In this document: in pieces, positions 15,001 through 20,234 of the stretch | How positions within the stretch are numbered: the first letter of the stretch is position 1 | How the letters are laid out: the number at the start of each line of letters is the position of its first letter | From: Pseudomonas graminis | Lineage (GTDB): Bacteria; Pseudomonadota; Gammaproteobacteria; Pseudomonadales; Pseudomonadaceae | NCBI RefSeq assembly: GCF_002093745.1 | Contig: NZ_MTSB01000005.1 | Span: 1-64,000, forward strand | DNA length: 64,000 nucleotides | Direction: 5' to 3' | Program-made: the position numbers and the translations under genes | The notes under the pieces: generated by a model | Databases searched by the model: none | What the model was told of the DNA's origin: nothing | What the model saw: the letters and a program-made list of their open reading frames with translations, nothing else

Positions 15001-15048
15001 CTGGCGGCAGAAGGCAGGGAAGTCAGCCATGACTCGGTCCCTCAGTAA
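1..15048 (+). CDS. Non-ribosomal lipopeptide synthetase, C-terminal part (corpeptin/cichopeptin-like), 5' end outside window
   Basis: Terminal subunit of a cytoplasmic assembly line that builds and releases a lipopeptide. The reading frame is open from base 1, which lies in the C-terminal part of an A domain. Order seen: A(end)-T, then four modules: dual E/C-A-T, C-A-T, C-A-T, dual E/C-A-T, and finally two thioesterases. T-domain LGGHSL serines lie near 355, 3570, 6750, 9940 and 13170. C-domain HHxxxD motifs lie near 1018, 4135, 7315 and 10606. The two dual E/C domains (from about 480 and 10,080) carry the PGG-ANVQDIY linker. The TE nucleophile motifs are GWSFGG (13546) and GHSFGG (14434). 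A-domain codes read by eye are DLYNNALTY (Ala-like), DLEHNTTVS (Dab), DVWHMSLVD (Ser) and DALFIGATL (aliphatic, probably Ile/Val). The predicted tail is D-X-Ala-Dab-D-Ser-Ile/Val; X would be allo-Thr by analogy with corpeptin. Family and architecture are near certain; the product assignment is inferred. Confidence 0.95.
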   Translation, partial: EAVVIAREDQPGDKRLVAYVIAQEGIEISAADLRQQLLQTLAEHMLPSAFVTLKQLPLTTNGKLDRKALPAPDQSALASREYEAPQGEAEEIIAQLWQDLLGVERVGRHDHFFELGGHSLLAVKLIERMRQQNLSADVRVLFGQPTLAALAAAVGGQHDIGVPENLIDENCQRITPDLLPLVELDQDAIDRIVASVPGGIANVQDIYALAPLQEGILYHHLAATEGDPYVLQVLFGFDDRERLESFAGALQSVVNRNDILRTAVVWKGLSEPVQVVWRTATLDVQEVAVEQGAGESVLQQLQQRFDPRHHRLDIARAPLMQLACAADPDNNRWVGILLFHHMALDHTALEVVVQEMQASLMGLAAQLPPAVPYRNHVAQARMGVSREEHEAFFRDMLADIDEPTLPLGLQDVQGDGSGIEEVHLMLDASLSARLHAQARLLGVSAASVMHLAWAQVVGRLSGREDVVFGTVLMGRMSGTAGTDRALGMFINTLPLRISVGRQGVQAGVKATHARLSALLGHEHASLSLAQRCSGVPSALPLFSTLLNYRHSAGQTSAPETVAVWSGIQTLAMEERTNYPLMLNVDDLGEAFMLTAQAVADIGAQRTCAFMQTALESLVLALEESPQAPLSSLAVLPEAERNTLLVTFNDTAAAYPDTQTIHGLFEAQVERTPDALALVHGEEQLSYKTLNERANRLVHHLRNQGVKPDARVGICVERGVDMVVGLLAILKAGGAYVPLDPAYPAERIAYMLQDSAPTAILAHAASHDRLEASSATLISLDHCTWLNESPNNPRVPGLAADNLAYVIYTSGSTGLPKGVMIEHRNTVNFLTWAQQSFEPSVLAKTLFSTSLNFDLAVYECFAPLVSGGSIEVVRNVLALQDGPHDVTLVNTVPSALKALLDSGGLNASVHTVNVAGEALKGQLVQDLFDRTGVQRLCNLYGPSETTTYSSWVQMHRKDGFAAHIGKPVANTRFYLLDEHHQLVPQGVAGEMYIGGAGVARGYLNRDDLTAERFLKDPFSEDPTARMYRTGDLGRWLADGNLLYLGRNDHQVKIRGFRIELGEIETCLATHARIREAVVIAREDVPGDKRLVAYFTADGEGLDIEELRTHLLARLPEYMVPVAYIALQALPLTPNGKLDRKALPAPDQQALVSRAYAAPQGEIEVALAHLWQELLGLERVGRHDQFFALGGHSLLAIRLISQVRLRLGVELSLAELFTHAELSALADLLAKAGRSTLPDIVRVSRDEDLPLSFAQQRLWFLAQMEGGSTAYNMPAGLRLRGSLDVDALQRAISRIVARHEALRTRFAVRDDQQPVQQIVQADEAFALTHVDLQAFDDREEQLLVMAREEAVTPFDLATGPLIRGRLIRLGSEDHALLVTLHHIVSDGWSLGVLTQELTALYEAFAQTEQDPLPPLAVQYADYAMWQRRWLSGEVLETQSRYWQQTLADAPALLALPTDRPRPAQQDYAGATLGIVLDAQLTQDLKALGQRHGMTLYMTVLAGWAALLSRLSGQDDVVIGSPMANRMRAEVEPLIGFFVNTLAVRIDVSEAPTVEALLARTKAQVLSAQAHQDLPFEQVVEVVKPVRSLAHSPVLQAMLSWQDASGTDLTFAGLALEGISVANTVSKFDLSLDMGELQGQLVGSLEYATALFDETTVRRYITYFERLLRGMVASERKPVSAIDLLDSQERQHVLNELNSTRTTYPETCTTHRLFEERVAAHPQAIAVVCEGEHLTYEQLNLRANRVAHTLIGLGVSPDDRVAICVERGIDMVVGLLGILKAGGAYVPLDPAYPADRLQFMLQDSTPMAILSHRDLHHRLPNLNLPLLALDAPLTGAEHNPDIEGLTARNLAYVIYTSGSTGNPKGVMIEHRGLVNYSLDAARLFELDAHDTVLQQNSLNFDLSVEETFPTLLAGATLMPTREIFGSEGLPGDPQAEPSMLHMTAAHWHTLTGDWHQQPQLAAQALAGVRLINVTGDALSAQKLQWWDALRPAHTRLINTYGPTEATVSCTAAYVDSDPHTHNVSIGKPMANTRIYLLDAWQQPVPQGVAGEMYIGGDGVARGYLNLDKVNAERFLADPFSAEPGARMYRTGDLARYLDDASLQYLGRNDFQVKVRGFRIELGEIETRLGECAGVKEAVVIAREDIPGEKRLVAYVVPHTGHSLSAAGLRDTLAPQLAEYMLPGAFVILESLPLTPNRKLDRKALPMPEGDAFASRLHEPPQGATEIALAQIWQDLLNIEQVGRCDHFFELGGHSLLVMRLISHVRQRLGAELRLMDVFAQPTLEAMARELAQSARTSQPSVVAVTRDQALPLSFAQQRLWFLARLEGDSAAYHIPAGLRLRGELDADALQSALDLIVARHESLRTTFAQQPGHEAEQRIAPADSGFELRLQTLEGQPDAEQALAVLMADEARAPFDLGTGPLVRGRLIRMDDEDHVLLVTMHHIIADGWSSDIFTRELGVLYEALRNGDPDPMPALAVQYADYAMWQRCWLTTEVLQQQSGYWQQALSGAPALLSLPTDRSRPAQQEYAGDAVGVVIDQALTEQLKTLSQRQGTTLFMTVLAAWATVLGRLASQDDVVIGTPVANRSRVEVEGLIGLFVNTLALRVDLAADPTVESLLQQVKARTLEAQAHQDLPFEQVVEAVKPVRSLSHSPIFQAMLSWQNGAGESLALGDMNLQAIGVSSRTAKFDVLLDMAEVGGCLYGSLEYATALFDRSTVQRHLGYLEAVLRGMVADSRAVVTHIPLLQDDERQQLIEGFNATEVSYPQGLTLHGLFEAQVQRTPDAIAVTFEDASWSYTTLNAQANRIAHRLTSMGIRVDDRVAICTQRSLQMVAGLLGILKAGAAYVPLDPDYPAERQAYMLENSAPVAILAQAALQDSLPPCPAPVLLLDGQGADDLFAGQPDHNPVIDDLTARHLAYVIYTSGSTGQPKGVMNEHAGVVNRLLWMQDEYGLDETDVVLQKTPFSFDVSVWEFFWPLFNGARLVMARPGGHREPAYLCEAIQAQGVTTLHFVPSMLEIFLAHGTPAYCDSLKRVMCSGEALPGHLVRRFKAQLTRAGLFNLYGPTEAAVDVTAWDCSGPETPDNTPIGKPVANTRMYVLDSVGQPVPLGCTGEIYIAGVQVARGYLGQPELTAERFLQDPFSDVPAARMYRTGDVGCYQADGTLMYLGRNDDQIKIRGFRIELGEIAARLSDHPGILDAVVVAREDAPGDKRLVAYYTSAEDQSDLGVEQLRSHLAALLPEYMVPAAYVRLASLPLTANGKLDRKGLPAPDRDSIASRAYEAPQGPIEMALASLWADLLQVEQVGRHDHFFELGGHSLMAVTLIERMRQIGLSADVRVLFGQPTLAALALAVGENHEVAVPANLIAAQGCTRITPAMLPLLDLTQDEIDGLLSAVPGGVANVQDIYPLAPLQEGILYHHLASTGPGDSYLQQALFTFEDQDRLDAFVAALHGVIARHDILRTAVFWEGLSEPVQVVLREAPLPIEVVTLDPRHGELETQLRDRFDPRQYRLDVRQAPLLRLAYAYDDEQARWVGILLFHHIALDHTALDIVQAEMQAFLTGQQAQLGAAVPYRNYVAQARLGAGAQTHEAFFKEMLGDITTPTLPFGLHDVQMDGNGIEQARQVLDETLSERIRTCARQLGVSAASLHHLAWAQVLSLLSGRDDVVFGTLLMGRMQGGEGADRALGLFINTLPIRIDTGEQSVSNGVRSTHTALASLLLHEHASLAMAQRCSGIAAPAPLFSALLNYRHSAAQADAHTQAAWSGIQGLGGEEWSNYPLALNVDDLGEGFALTAQAVPIAGAARICGYMSRALYSLVEALEHTPDKPLHELQVMPLAERRQVLLEFNDTDTDYPSDNAVHQLFEAHAKLTPQAIAVDHAGIQTSYEVLNDKAEALALRLRHEGVGQGDCVAILLNRSLEWLVSALAVLKCGAVYVPLDRQAPEDRLRFILQDSAAVLTLSLAGMPIPEGTRWLDLAAPSEPAFESQVTPVETDAEAPAYIMYTSGSTGTPKGVVVPHRGIARLVVNAAYAQFRADDRTAFASNPAFDASTLEIWGALLNGGRLVIIDHECLLDPARFASTLESSRVSVLFLTTAVFNHYADLMTPTLAGLRLLISGGERADPQVFRKMREAAPALKLINAYGPTENTTLSTTYSVEDVSSDVDNLPIGRPISNTQAYVLDQRQKPVPVGVAGEICLGGDGVALGYLNRADLTANAFIEDPFGAGDGARLYRTGDMGCWRADGTLDYLGRSDNQIKLRGYRIEPGEIESRLNLHMSVNETFVVARQSAAAGHYLAAYFTAHGEVAIDDLRAHMQGQLPDYMVPTAFVRLERLPLTLNGKVDTKALPVPDELALVGRGYETPEEGLETALAQAWAQVLHVERVGRHDRFFELGGHSLLAVRLVGALAQIDPAVTLSEVFEHDSVAAMAQLIQNRTATQNERDAAVPVRRSGSRSPIFLVHEFSGLDVYFPVLGKHIDPDTPVYGLPALAWGETQLQTLECMATRLLGLMRNVQPQGPYRLAGWSFGGVLAYEIANQLIAQQEQVEFLGLIDSYYPRCVDQGRERWNPERAHALHLLDRCEVLNTASTAEGAERARIGAALSALHSNASATDFDTLLAACREQRVLPAEMTTLSRDELWAYLDREVAHGRALANYTVYPIPVAVHLFVAAERAADAPAHEGWLGWEAVMPAAQLRCVSVPGDHQTLMQVPHVEVLGQAISAALAEGKAPMTATSFKPLLTIQSGRSDHVPVFCVPGAGDSVTGFIGLADAVGPHWPLHGLQPRGLDGASVPFGLVETAAQAYLAEIEQIHPRGPVHLLGHSFGGWVVFEMANRLKAEGREVASLTLIDSESPGGNGVVGRPYTGSGVLRRLIEAIQLSSGKSLHIDAAAFATQDDAGQMRMLHAGMVRAGILPARSPVNSMSGPARAFGMALRTRYQPVHQYDSPVRLVLAEDPTLDAANNQREQQAMIDGWKARVPNLSVWYGPGNHFTILKEPNVRRLAQWWREGLAAEGREVSHDSVPQ

Positions 15049-15082
15049 CAAAGGGATGGATGTATAGCCGCTTTAACCTTGT

Positions 15083-15103
15083 CCCGGCTGCCGGCCAGCC
15101 GGG
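15083..15103 (+). terminator. Perfect GC hairpin between synthetase and macA
   Basis: CCCGGCTG, a 5-nt loop and CAGCCGGG form a perfect 8-bp stem 34 nt after the synthetase stop and 29 nt before the likely macA start. Only TTTG follows, so it is a weak intrinsic terminator at best. It may instead attenuate read-through or stabilise the mRNA 3' end of the 15-kb transcript. Confidence 0.5.
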
Positions 15104-15131
15104 TTTGTCCTAAACCTATTTGTGGTTCTTT

Positions 15132-16301
15132 ATGCCAAAGTTCAAATTTCGCAAAACCGTCATCGTCCTGGGTCTGCTGACTCTTGTCGGGCTGGTCTAC
15201 GCCAGCACGCGTTCCGAGGACGCTCCACCGCAATACCTGACGGCCAAGGCCGAGCGCGGCGACATCGAAAACTCGGTCCTGGCCACAGGCATTCTGCAGG
15301 GGGTCAAACAGGTCGATGTCGGCGCCCAGGTGTCCGGTCAGTTGAAGTCGCTCAAGGTCAAACTGGGTGATCAGGTCAAGAAAGGTCAGTGGCTGGCAGA
15401 AATCGACCCGGTCGTTCTGCAGAACTCGCTGCGCCAGGCCGAAGTCAACGAAGAAGACCTGATCGCCAAGAAGCAGGCCACCGCCGCCCAGCTCGCCAAG
15501 GCCAAGGCCACTTATGAAAGGGCCGTCAAATTGCGTCCGGACGATGCCGTCTCGAAACAGGATTTCGAGACCGCCGAATCGGACTATCAGGTCGAGGCGG
15601 CCAATCTTCGCTCTCTGAATGCGCAGTTGAAAGACGCGCGCATTCAGGTCGAGACGGCACGGGTCAATCTGGGCTACACGCGCATTGTCGCGCCCATCGA
15701 CGGGGCGGTGGTCGGGATCGTTACTCAGGAAGGCCAGACGGTCATCGCTCAGCAACTGGCACCGGTTCTGCTCAAGCTGGCTGACCTGGACACCATGACC
15801 GTCAAGGCGCAGGTCTCCGAAGCCGACGTCATTCATATCAAGCAAGGCCAGGAAGTCTATTTCACGATTCTGGGTGAAGCCGATCATCGCTATTACGCCC
15901 AGTTGCGCGGCATCGAGCCTGCACCACAGAACTTTCTGGAGACACAGGCCAACAATGCCAGTCGCCAGAACACGGCGGTGTTCTACAACGCCCTGTTCGA
16001 AGTTCCCAATCCGGACCACAAGCTGCGGATCTCGATGACGGCGCAGGTGCGCATCGTGCTGTCCAAGGCCAAGGACGTGCTGACGGTGCCGGTCGCGGCG
16101 TTGGGCGACAAGGACAACGAAGGCCGTTTTGCGGTTCGCGTGCTGGATGCCGAAGGGAAAGCCCAGGTTCGTCAGGTGAAGACCGGCATCAATAACAACG
16201 TCCGTGTGCAGATCGACGATGGCCTGCAGGAAGGCGATCAAGTGGTCATCGGCGAACCGTCGACTGCAACCGCCGCCACCACGACGGGAGCGGGGGCATG
16301 A
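15132..16301 (+). CDS. macA: MacA-like periplasmic adaptor (membrane fusion protein) of the lipopeptide exporter
   Basis: The adaptor joins an inner-membrane MacB-type ABC transporter to an outer-membrane TolC/OprM channel. The start at 15132 (MPKFKFRKT) is the first ATG; no strong Shine-Dalgarno sequence is visible. Residues about 8-25 form one N-terminal membrane anchor. The biotinyl-lipoyl half-motifs follow (VDVGAQVSGQLKSLKV, then AEIDP), then a coiled-coil hairpin of about 85 residues and beta-barrel and membrane-proximal domains with YTRIVAPIDG and QEGQTVIAQQLAPVLLKLADLDTM-type segments. It overlaps macB by 4 nt (ATGA), so the two are translationally coupled. Its place directly after the synthetase points to lipopeptide export, as for crpD of P. 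corrugata/mediterranea and the MacA-like genes of other lipopeptide loci. A shorter-spaced paralogue lies at 22977. Confidence 0.92.
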   Translation: MPKFKFRKTVIVLGLLTLVGLVYASTRSEDAPPQYLTAKAERGDIENSVLATGILQGVKQVDVGAQVSGQLKSLKVKLGDQVKKGQWLAEIDPVVLQNSLRQAEVNEEDLIAKKQATAAQLAKAKATYERAVKLRPDDAVSKQDFETAESDYQVEAANLRSLNAQLKDARIQVETARVNLGYTRIVAPIDGAVVGIVTQEGQTVIAQQLAPVLLKLADLDTMTVKAQVSEADVIHIKQGQEVYFTILGEADHRYYAQLRGIEPAPQNFLETQANNASRQNTAVFYNALFEVPNPDHKLRISMTAQVRIVLSKAKDVLTVPVAALGDKDNEGRFAVRVLDAEGKAQVRQVKTGINNNVRVQIDDGLQEGDQVVIGEPSTATAATTTGAGA

Positions 16302-18265
16302 CGACCACTCAACCGCTATTGGAACTGCAAGGCATCACTCGACGCTTCAGCGCCGGCGACAAGGATTTTCTGGCGCTCAATGACATCAATCTGACGATCA
16401 ACTCCGGTGAACTGGTGGCGATCATCGGGGCTTCAGGCTCGGGCAAGTCGACATTGATGAACGTGCTGGGTTGTCTCGATCAGGCCGATGAGGGCAGTTA
16501 CAAAGTCAGTGGCCGTGAAACGCACGCATTGGCCGACCATGAACTGGCCGCGTTGCGCCGCGACCACTTTGGCTTCATCTTCCAGCGCTATCACCTGCTG
16601 AGCCACCTGAGCGCCGTCAGTAACGTGGAAATGCCCGCTATTTATGCCGGCGTCGGCGAGACCGAGCGCACAGATCGTGCAAAGGAGCTGCTGTCCCGTC
16701 TAGGACTGAGCGATCACCTGAGCAACCGCCCCAATCAGCTGTCCGGCGGGCAGCAACAGCGGGTCAGCATCGCACGCGCGTTAATGAACGGTGGTGAGAT
16801 CATTCTTGCCGATGAACCGACCGGCGCACTGGATACCGCCAGCGGCCGGGAGGTGATGAAGATCCTGCTGGAGCTCAATGCCGCCGGGCGGACCGTGATT
16901 CTGGTTACCCACGATGAAAAAGTCGCGGCCTATGCGGAACGTGTCATTGAAATCTCCGATGGCAAGATCATCAATGATCGCGTCAACCCCGCACGCCCCT
17001 CGATGGAGGTCGAAAAGCAAAGTGCCTTGCCGGTGAAGAAGCCACAGGGTAACCGTCTGGTGGCCAGCTTCGAACTGTTCCGCGAAGCCTTCACCATGGC
17101 CTGGGTCGCGCTGATATCACACCGAATGCGCACGCTGCTGACCATGCTGGGGATTGTGATCGGCATCACCTCGGTGGTTTCGATCGTGGCGGTGGGGGAA
17201 GGCGCCAAGCGTTATGTGCTCAACGATATTGCCGCCATCGGCAGCACGACCATCGAGGTGTTTCCAGGCACCGACTGGGGCGACAGCCGTTCTGCGGCAA
17301 TCGAAACACTGTCGCTGGGCGATGTCGCTGCGCTGGGGGATCAATACTACATCGACAGCGCCACGCCGAATGTCGGGCGCAACCTGCTGCTGCGTTACCG
17401 CAACCTGGACGTGACCGCCACCGTCAACGGCGTGGGGGACAATTACTTCCGGGTACGCGGCATCAAGATGGGCGAGGGCGTGGGCTTCAGCAAGGAAGAC
17501 AGCGTCAGGCAGGCGCAAGTCGTGGTCATTGACCACAATACCCGCACCCGGTTGTTCGGACCGAACGTCAACCCGCTGGGCCAGGTCATTCTGGTCGATA
17601 ACCTGCCGTGTACGGTGATTGGCGTCACCGAAGACAAGAAAAGCGTGTTCAATACCAGCAAGAACCTCAACGTCTGGATGCCTTATGAAACAGCGTCGGG
17701 CCGATTGCTGGGCCAGCGTTACCTGGACAGCATCACGGTGCGCGTGAAAGATGGCCAACCCAGCAAGCTGGTGGAAGAGAACGTCACGAAACTGATCGAG
17801 AAGCGCCACGGCACCAAGGACTTCTTTACTTACAACCTGGACAGCATCATGCAGACCGTCCAGAAGACCAGCCAGTCGCTGGCGCTGCTGCTGTCATTGA
17901 TCGCGGTCATTTCCCTGGTAGTGGGCGGCATCGGCGTGATGAACATCATGCTCGTCTCCGTCACCGAGCGAACGCGGGAAATCGGTATCCGTATGGCGGT
18001 AGGCGCACGACCGTCCGACATTCGGCAGCAGTTTCTGGTCGAGGCGGTGATGGTCTGTCTGCTGGGAGGCCTGATCGGGATCGGCCTGTCCTTTGCCATC
18101 GGCTACATCTTCTCGCTGCTGGTCAAGGAATGGCAGATGGTGTTTTCGATGGGCTCGATCATTACCGCGTTTGTCTGCTCGACCCTGATCGGCATCGTGT
18201 TCGGCTTTGTACCCGCCCGTAATGCTGCACGGCTCAACCCTATCGATGCGCTGGCCCGGGACTGA
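16298..18265 (+). CDS. macB: MacB-like ABC exporter, ATPase fused to permease
   Basis: This inner-membrane transporter is an N-terminal nucleotide-binding domain (about residues 1-235) fused to a MacB permease. Visible ATPase motifs are Walker A GASGSGKS, signature LSGGQQQR, Walker B ILADEPTGALD and the H-loop in VTHD. The permease has one transmembrane segment near residues 275-300, a large periplasmic domain, and three C-terminal segments (about 530-560, 580-605, 615-640) ending in NPIDALARD. The length of 655 aa is normal for MacB. The ATG overlaps the macA stop by 4 nt. MacB proteins work as mechanotransmitters that expel substrates from the periplasm. Position and coupling suggest that the substrate is the lipopeptide made by the upstream synthetase, which is inference. 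A strong terminator follows at 18306. Confidence 0.95.
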   Translation: MTTTQPLLELQGITRRFSAGDKDFLALNDINLTINSGELVAIIGASGSGKSTLMNVLGCLDQADEGSYKVSGRETHALADHELAALRRDHFGFIFQRYHLLSHLSAVSNVEMPAIYAGVGETERTDRAKELLSRLGLSDHLSNRPNQLSGGQQQRVSIARALMNGGEIILADEPTGALDTASGREVMKILLELNAAGRTVILVTHDEKVAAYAERVIEISDGKIINDRVNPARPSMEVEKQSALPVKKPQGNRLVASFELFREAFTMAWVALISHRMRTLLTMLGIVIGITSVVSIVAVGEGAKRYVLNDIAAIGSTTIEVFPGTDWGDSRSAAIETLSLGDVAALGDQYYIDSATPNVGRNLLLRYRNLDVTATVNGVGDNYFRVRGIKMGEGVGFSKEDSVRQAQVVVIDHNTRTRLFGPNVNPLGQVILVDNLPCTVIGVTEDKKSVFNTSKNLNVWMPYETASGRLLGQRYLDSITVRVKDGQPSKLVEENVTKLIEKRHGTKDFFTYNLDSIMQTVQKTSQSLALLLSLIAVISLVVGGIGVMNIMLVSVTERTREIGIRMAVGARPSDIRQQFLVEAVMVCLLGGLIGIGLSFAIGYIFSLLVKEWQMVFSMGSIITAFVCSTLIGIVFGFVPARNAARLNPIDALARD

Positions 18266-18305
18266 TACAACCTGGCGCCGCACATTCCTCTGAACGCGCT
18301 CTTGA

Positions 18306-18331
18306 CCGCTGGCCCTCGGGCCGGCGGTTTT
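18306..18331 (+). terminator. Rho-independent terminator after macB
   Basis: CCGCTGGCC, loop CTCG, GGCCGGCGG and then TTTT. The 9-bp stem has one G-T pair and is followed by a T run, 41 nt after the macB stop. It marks the end of the synthetase-macA-macB transcription unit. Confidence 0.85.
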
Positions 18332-18539
18332 GCATTGAAGCCCACGGAAAAAACCTGAACCTGATGGACGAGAATGCTCCGCGCCCCCGAACGGGACGAA
18401 CAGTGCATTGATGAGAGGTGGCGAGTGCCGGATGGTGCAGCGGTCGCGGATCGAGCCCAGTAACAATCGGCCCAGACACCGGTGCCGCTGCATAATAGAA
18501 GAGTCTGTCAAGCGTTAAAAAATGAAAACAGGCGTCTGC

Positions 18540-19388
18540 TCAGACGGCCTTCTGAAACACCTCCATCGGACGTTGCACTCTGTGGGCTGCATGCAACCAG
18601 CGGAGCAGCGCACTGCGACCACCGATCCCCATTTTTACTGCCGCGCGTTTGAAGTAGCTCTCGACCGTGCTGACCTTCAACGCCAGCCTTTCCGCCAGCT
18701 GGGGCACCGTAAGACCGGCCAGCAGGCCGACGCAGACTTCGGTTTCGCGCAGAGACAGGCTCAGCCCTGATGCATCCAGGCGGCCGAGAAACCGCTGACG
18801 CAGACCTTCCATCGCATCACGGTCTTCCGAGCCACTGGAGACCGGCGCGGGCCGGGAGGAAACGAGGGTAGGGGTGACGGTCGCAATATGTTGCTTGACG
18901 ATGGGCAGCACCACCCAGGACAAATCCTTGAGTTGAGCGCGTTCCTGGGGAGTGAATGCTTTGGCGGAAGGTGATCGATACACCGAGAGTACGTAATGCC
19001 CTTTCCCCGGATCAGCAAGGTGGACCTGAGGCGGTGCGGCGTGAGAGTGGATCTGGTTCGGATGCTTCTGCGAGTTGTAGGCCGGCGACTCGAACCTGAT
19101 GGATTTATCGACTCGGGTATCTGCCAGCTCGGTAGGGCTCAGCAGAATGGGCTCAAGACGTCGGATGTCGATGCCTGACGTCACCGACGGATGAAGGTTT
19201 TTGGCGAGCGAGCCATTCGAGGAAAGGCCGGTGGGTTCACCGGCGGATCGCGTAAGGCCCTGAATGACATGCGTGGCATCCACGGGCAGTGAGGCGGTTA
19301 TCATTTCGTGAAGCAGACGGGCGAACTGGCGGCTTCCAATACCAGAGATGACCTTGCCAAGGTGCGGAAAAAGTTGTTGTACGTTCAT
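18540..19388 (-). CDS. LuxR-family transcriptional regulator (SalA/SyrF/RfiA-like)
   Basis: A 282-aa regulator with a C-terminal LuxR helix-turn-helix (about residues 205-270: LSLRETEVCVGLLAGLTVPQ, LAERLALKVSTVESYFKRAA). The N-terminal 180 residues do not look like an acyl-homoserine-lactone domain. This is the form of the SalA/SyrF/SyrG/SyfR and RfiA regulators beside Pseudomonas lipopeptide clusters. A good ribosome site (AAGGA, 7 nt before the ATG) supports the start at 19388. It is convergent with macB and monocistronic. It is a paralogue of the regulator at 21713-22522; the HTH regions share LSLRE-E-C-GLLAG-TVP-LA. Its likely role is activation of the synthetase and export genes, inferred from position. 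Confidence 0.9.
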   Translation of the reverse strand: MNVQQLFPHLGKVISGIGSRQFARLLHEMITASLPVDATHVIQGLTRSAGEPTGLSSNGSLAKNLHPSVTSGIDIRRLEPILLSPTELADTRVDKSIRFESPAYNSQKHPNQIHSHAAPPQVHLADPGKGHYVLSVYRSPSAKAFTPQERAQLKDLSWVVLPIVKQHIATVTPTLVSSRPAPVSSGSEDRDAMEGLRQRFLGRLDASGLSLSLRETEVCVGLLAGLTVPQLAERLALKVSTVESYFKRAAVKMGIGGRSALLRWLHAAHRVQRPMEVFQKAV

Positions 19389-20234
19389 CGGAATTCCTTT
19401 TTCGTTTTATGAAAGAGACACGCTGAAGTAAAGCCAGGCACCGCAATGGTTCAGCAACTTAATTAATGGGCGCATGGGTTTTTTCCCAACCCTGCGGCTG
19501 CACAGATTACATGTCGACATTAATATGACTTTCACCCCCCTGAACAAGAGATTAAAAGTTGGACACTCGCGGTCCCGAAAAACATTCAACATTGAACGGG
19601 TCACGGTGTCACGTGAAACAAGTAGATTAAGCACACTCGGTACGCGTCCACCCTCAACAGTTATCGAGTCTGGCGTTAAGCGGGCACTCAGGAGCGGCGT
19701 TCATCTATTCCCGAATGACTGAATCAACACCCACAGGCCGCTGGCCAGTCGCCAGGACGCGCCGAGGGATTAAGAGGCTTTTCGATATCATTCAAGAGCA
19801 TAGGCATGAGGCATGGACCTTATCAATATCCCTGTCGTTGGTGCATCCGAACACGTCGCTGGCTGTACAGAGTTCACGTTTAAAGCGCGAGCGTGTTTAT
19901 ATTAAGGTGACCATATGAGTGACAGAAACCGGTGACTAATCAACGCTGCTGTGTGACCGGCAGTCACCAACATAACCCAGGATCCGAACGCTAATCTCCC
20001 TGCCAGATTCCACTAGTAGAGCGCTTGCTCACACCGCGATTTTCGCGACGGCCTGATCTTCACACGGCCAGGTTTCAAAAACATGACAACTAAATTGGTA
20101 CGGCAGTACACACAAGTAACGGAGCACGGGTTTCTTGTTTGTTAGTGTATGCTCAATTTTTTATTCTTCGATCATCTTTTGCTATGGCGTCTATTGTTTA
20201 ATTCTATCCCTGCACAACCGATGTCTCGGTTGGT
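19389..20234. other. 846-bp intergenic region without a convincing gene
   Basis: It lies between the start of the first LuxR gene and the 3' end of the OprM-like gene and is AT-richer than its neighbours. Nothing with codon bias, ribosome site and homology was seen on either strand. It should hold the promoter of the LuxR gene. A hairpin CAACCGA-TGTC-TCGGTTG at 20215-20232 lies just beyond the OprM-like stop and may end that transcript, though no T run is present. Confidence 0.5.

Noticed and set aside
1..15048. Assignment as syringopeptin SypC or syringafactin SyfB
   Set aside because: The predicted Ala-Dab-Ser-aliphatic tail does not fit Dab-Dab-Tyr (syringopeptin) or the Dab-free syringafactin octapeptide, although both end in tandem TE domains.
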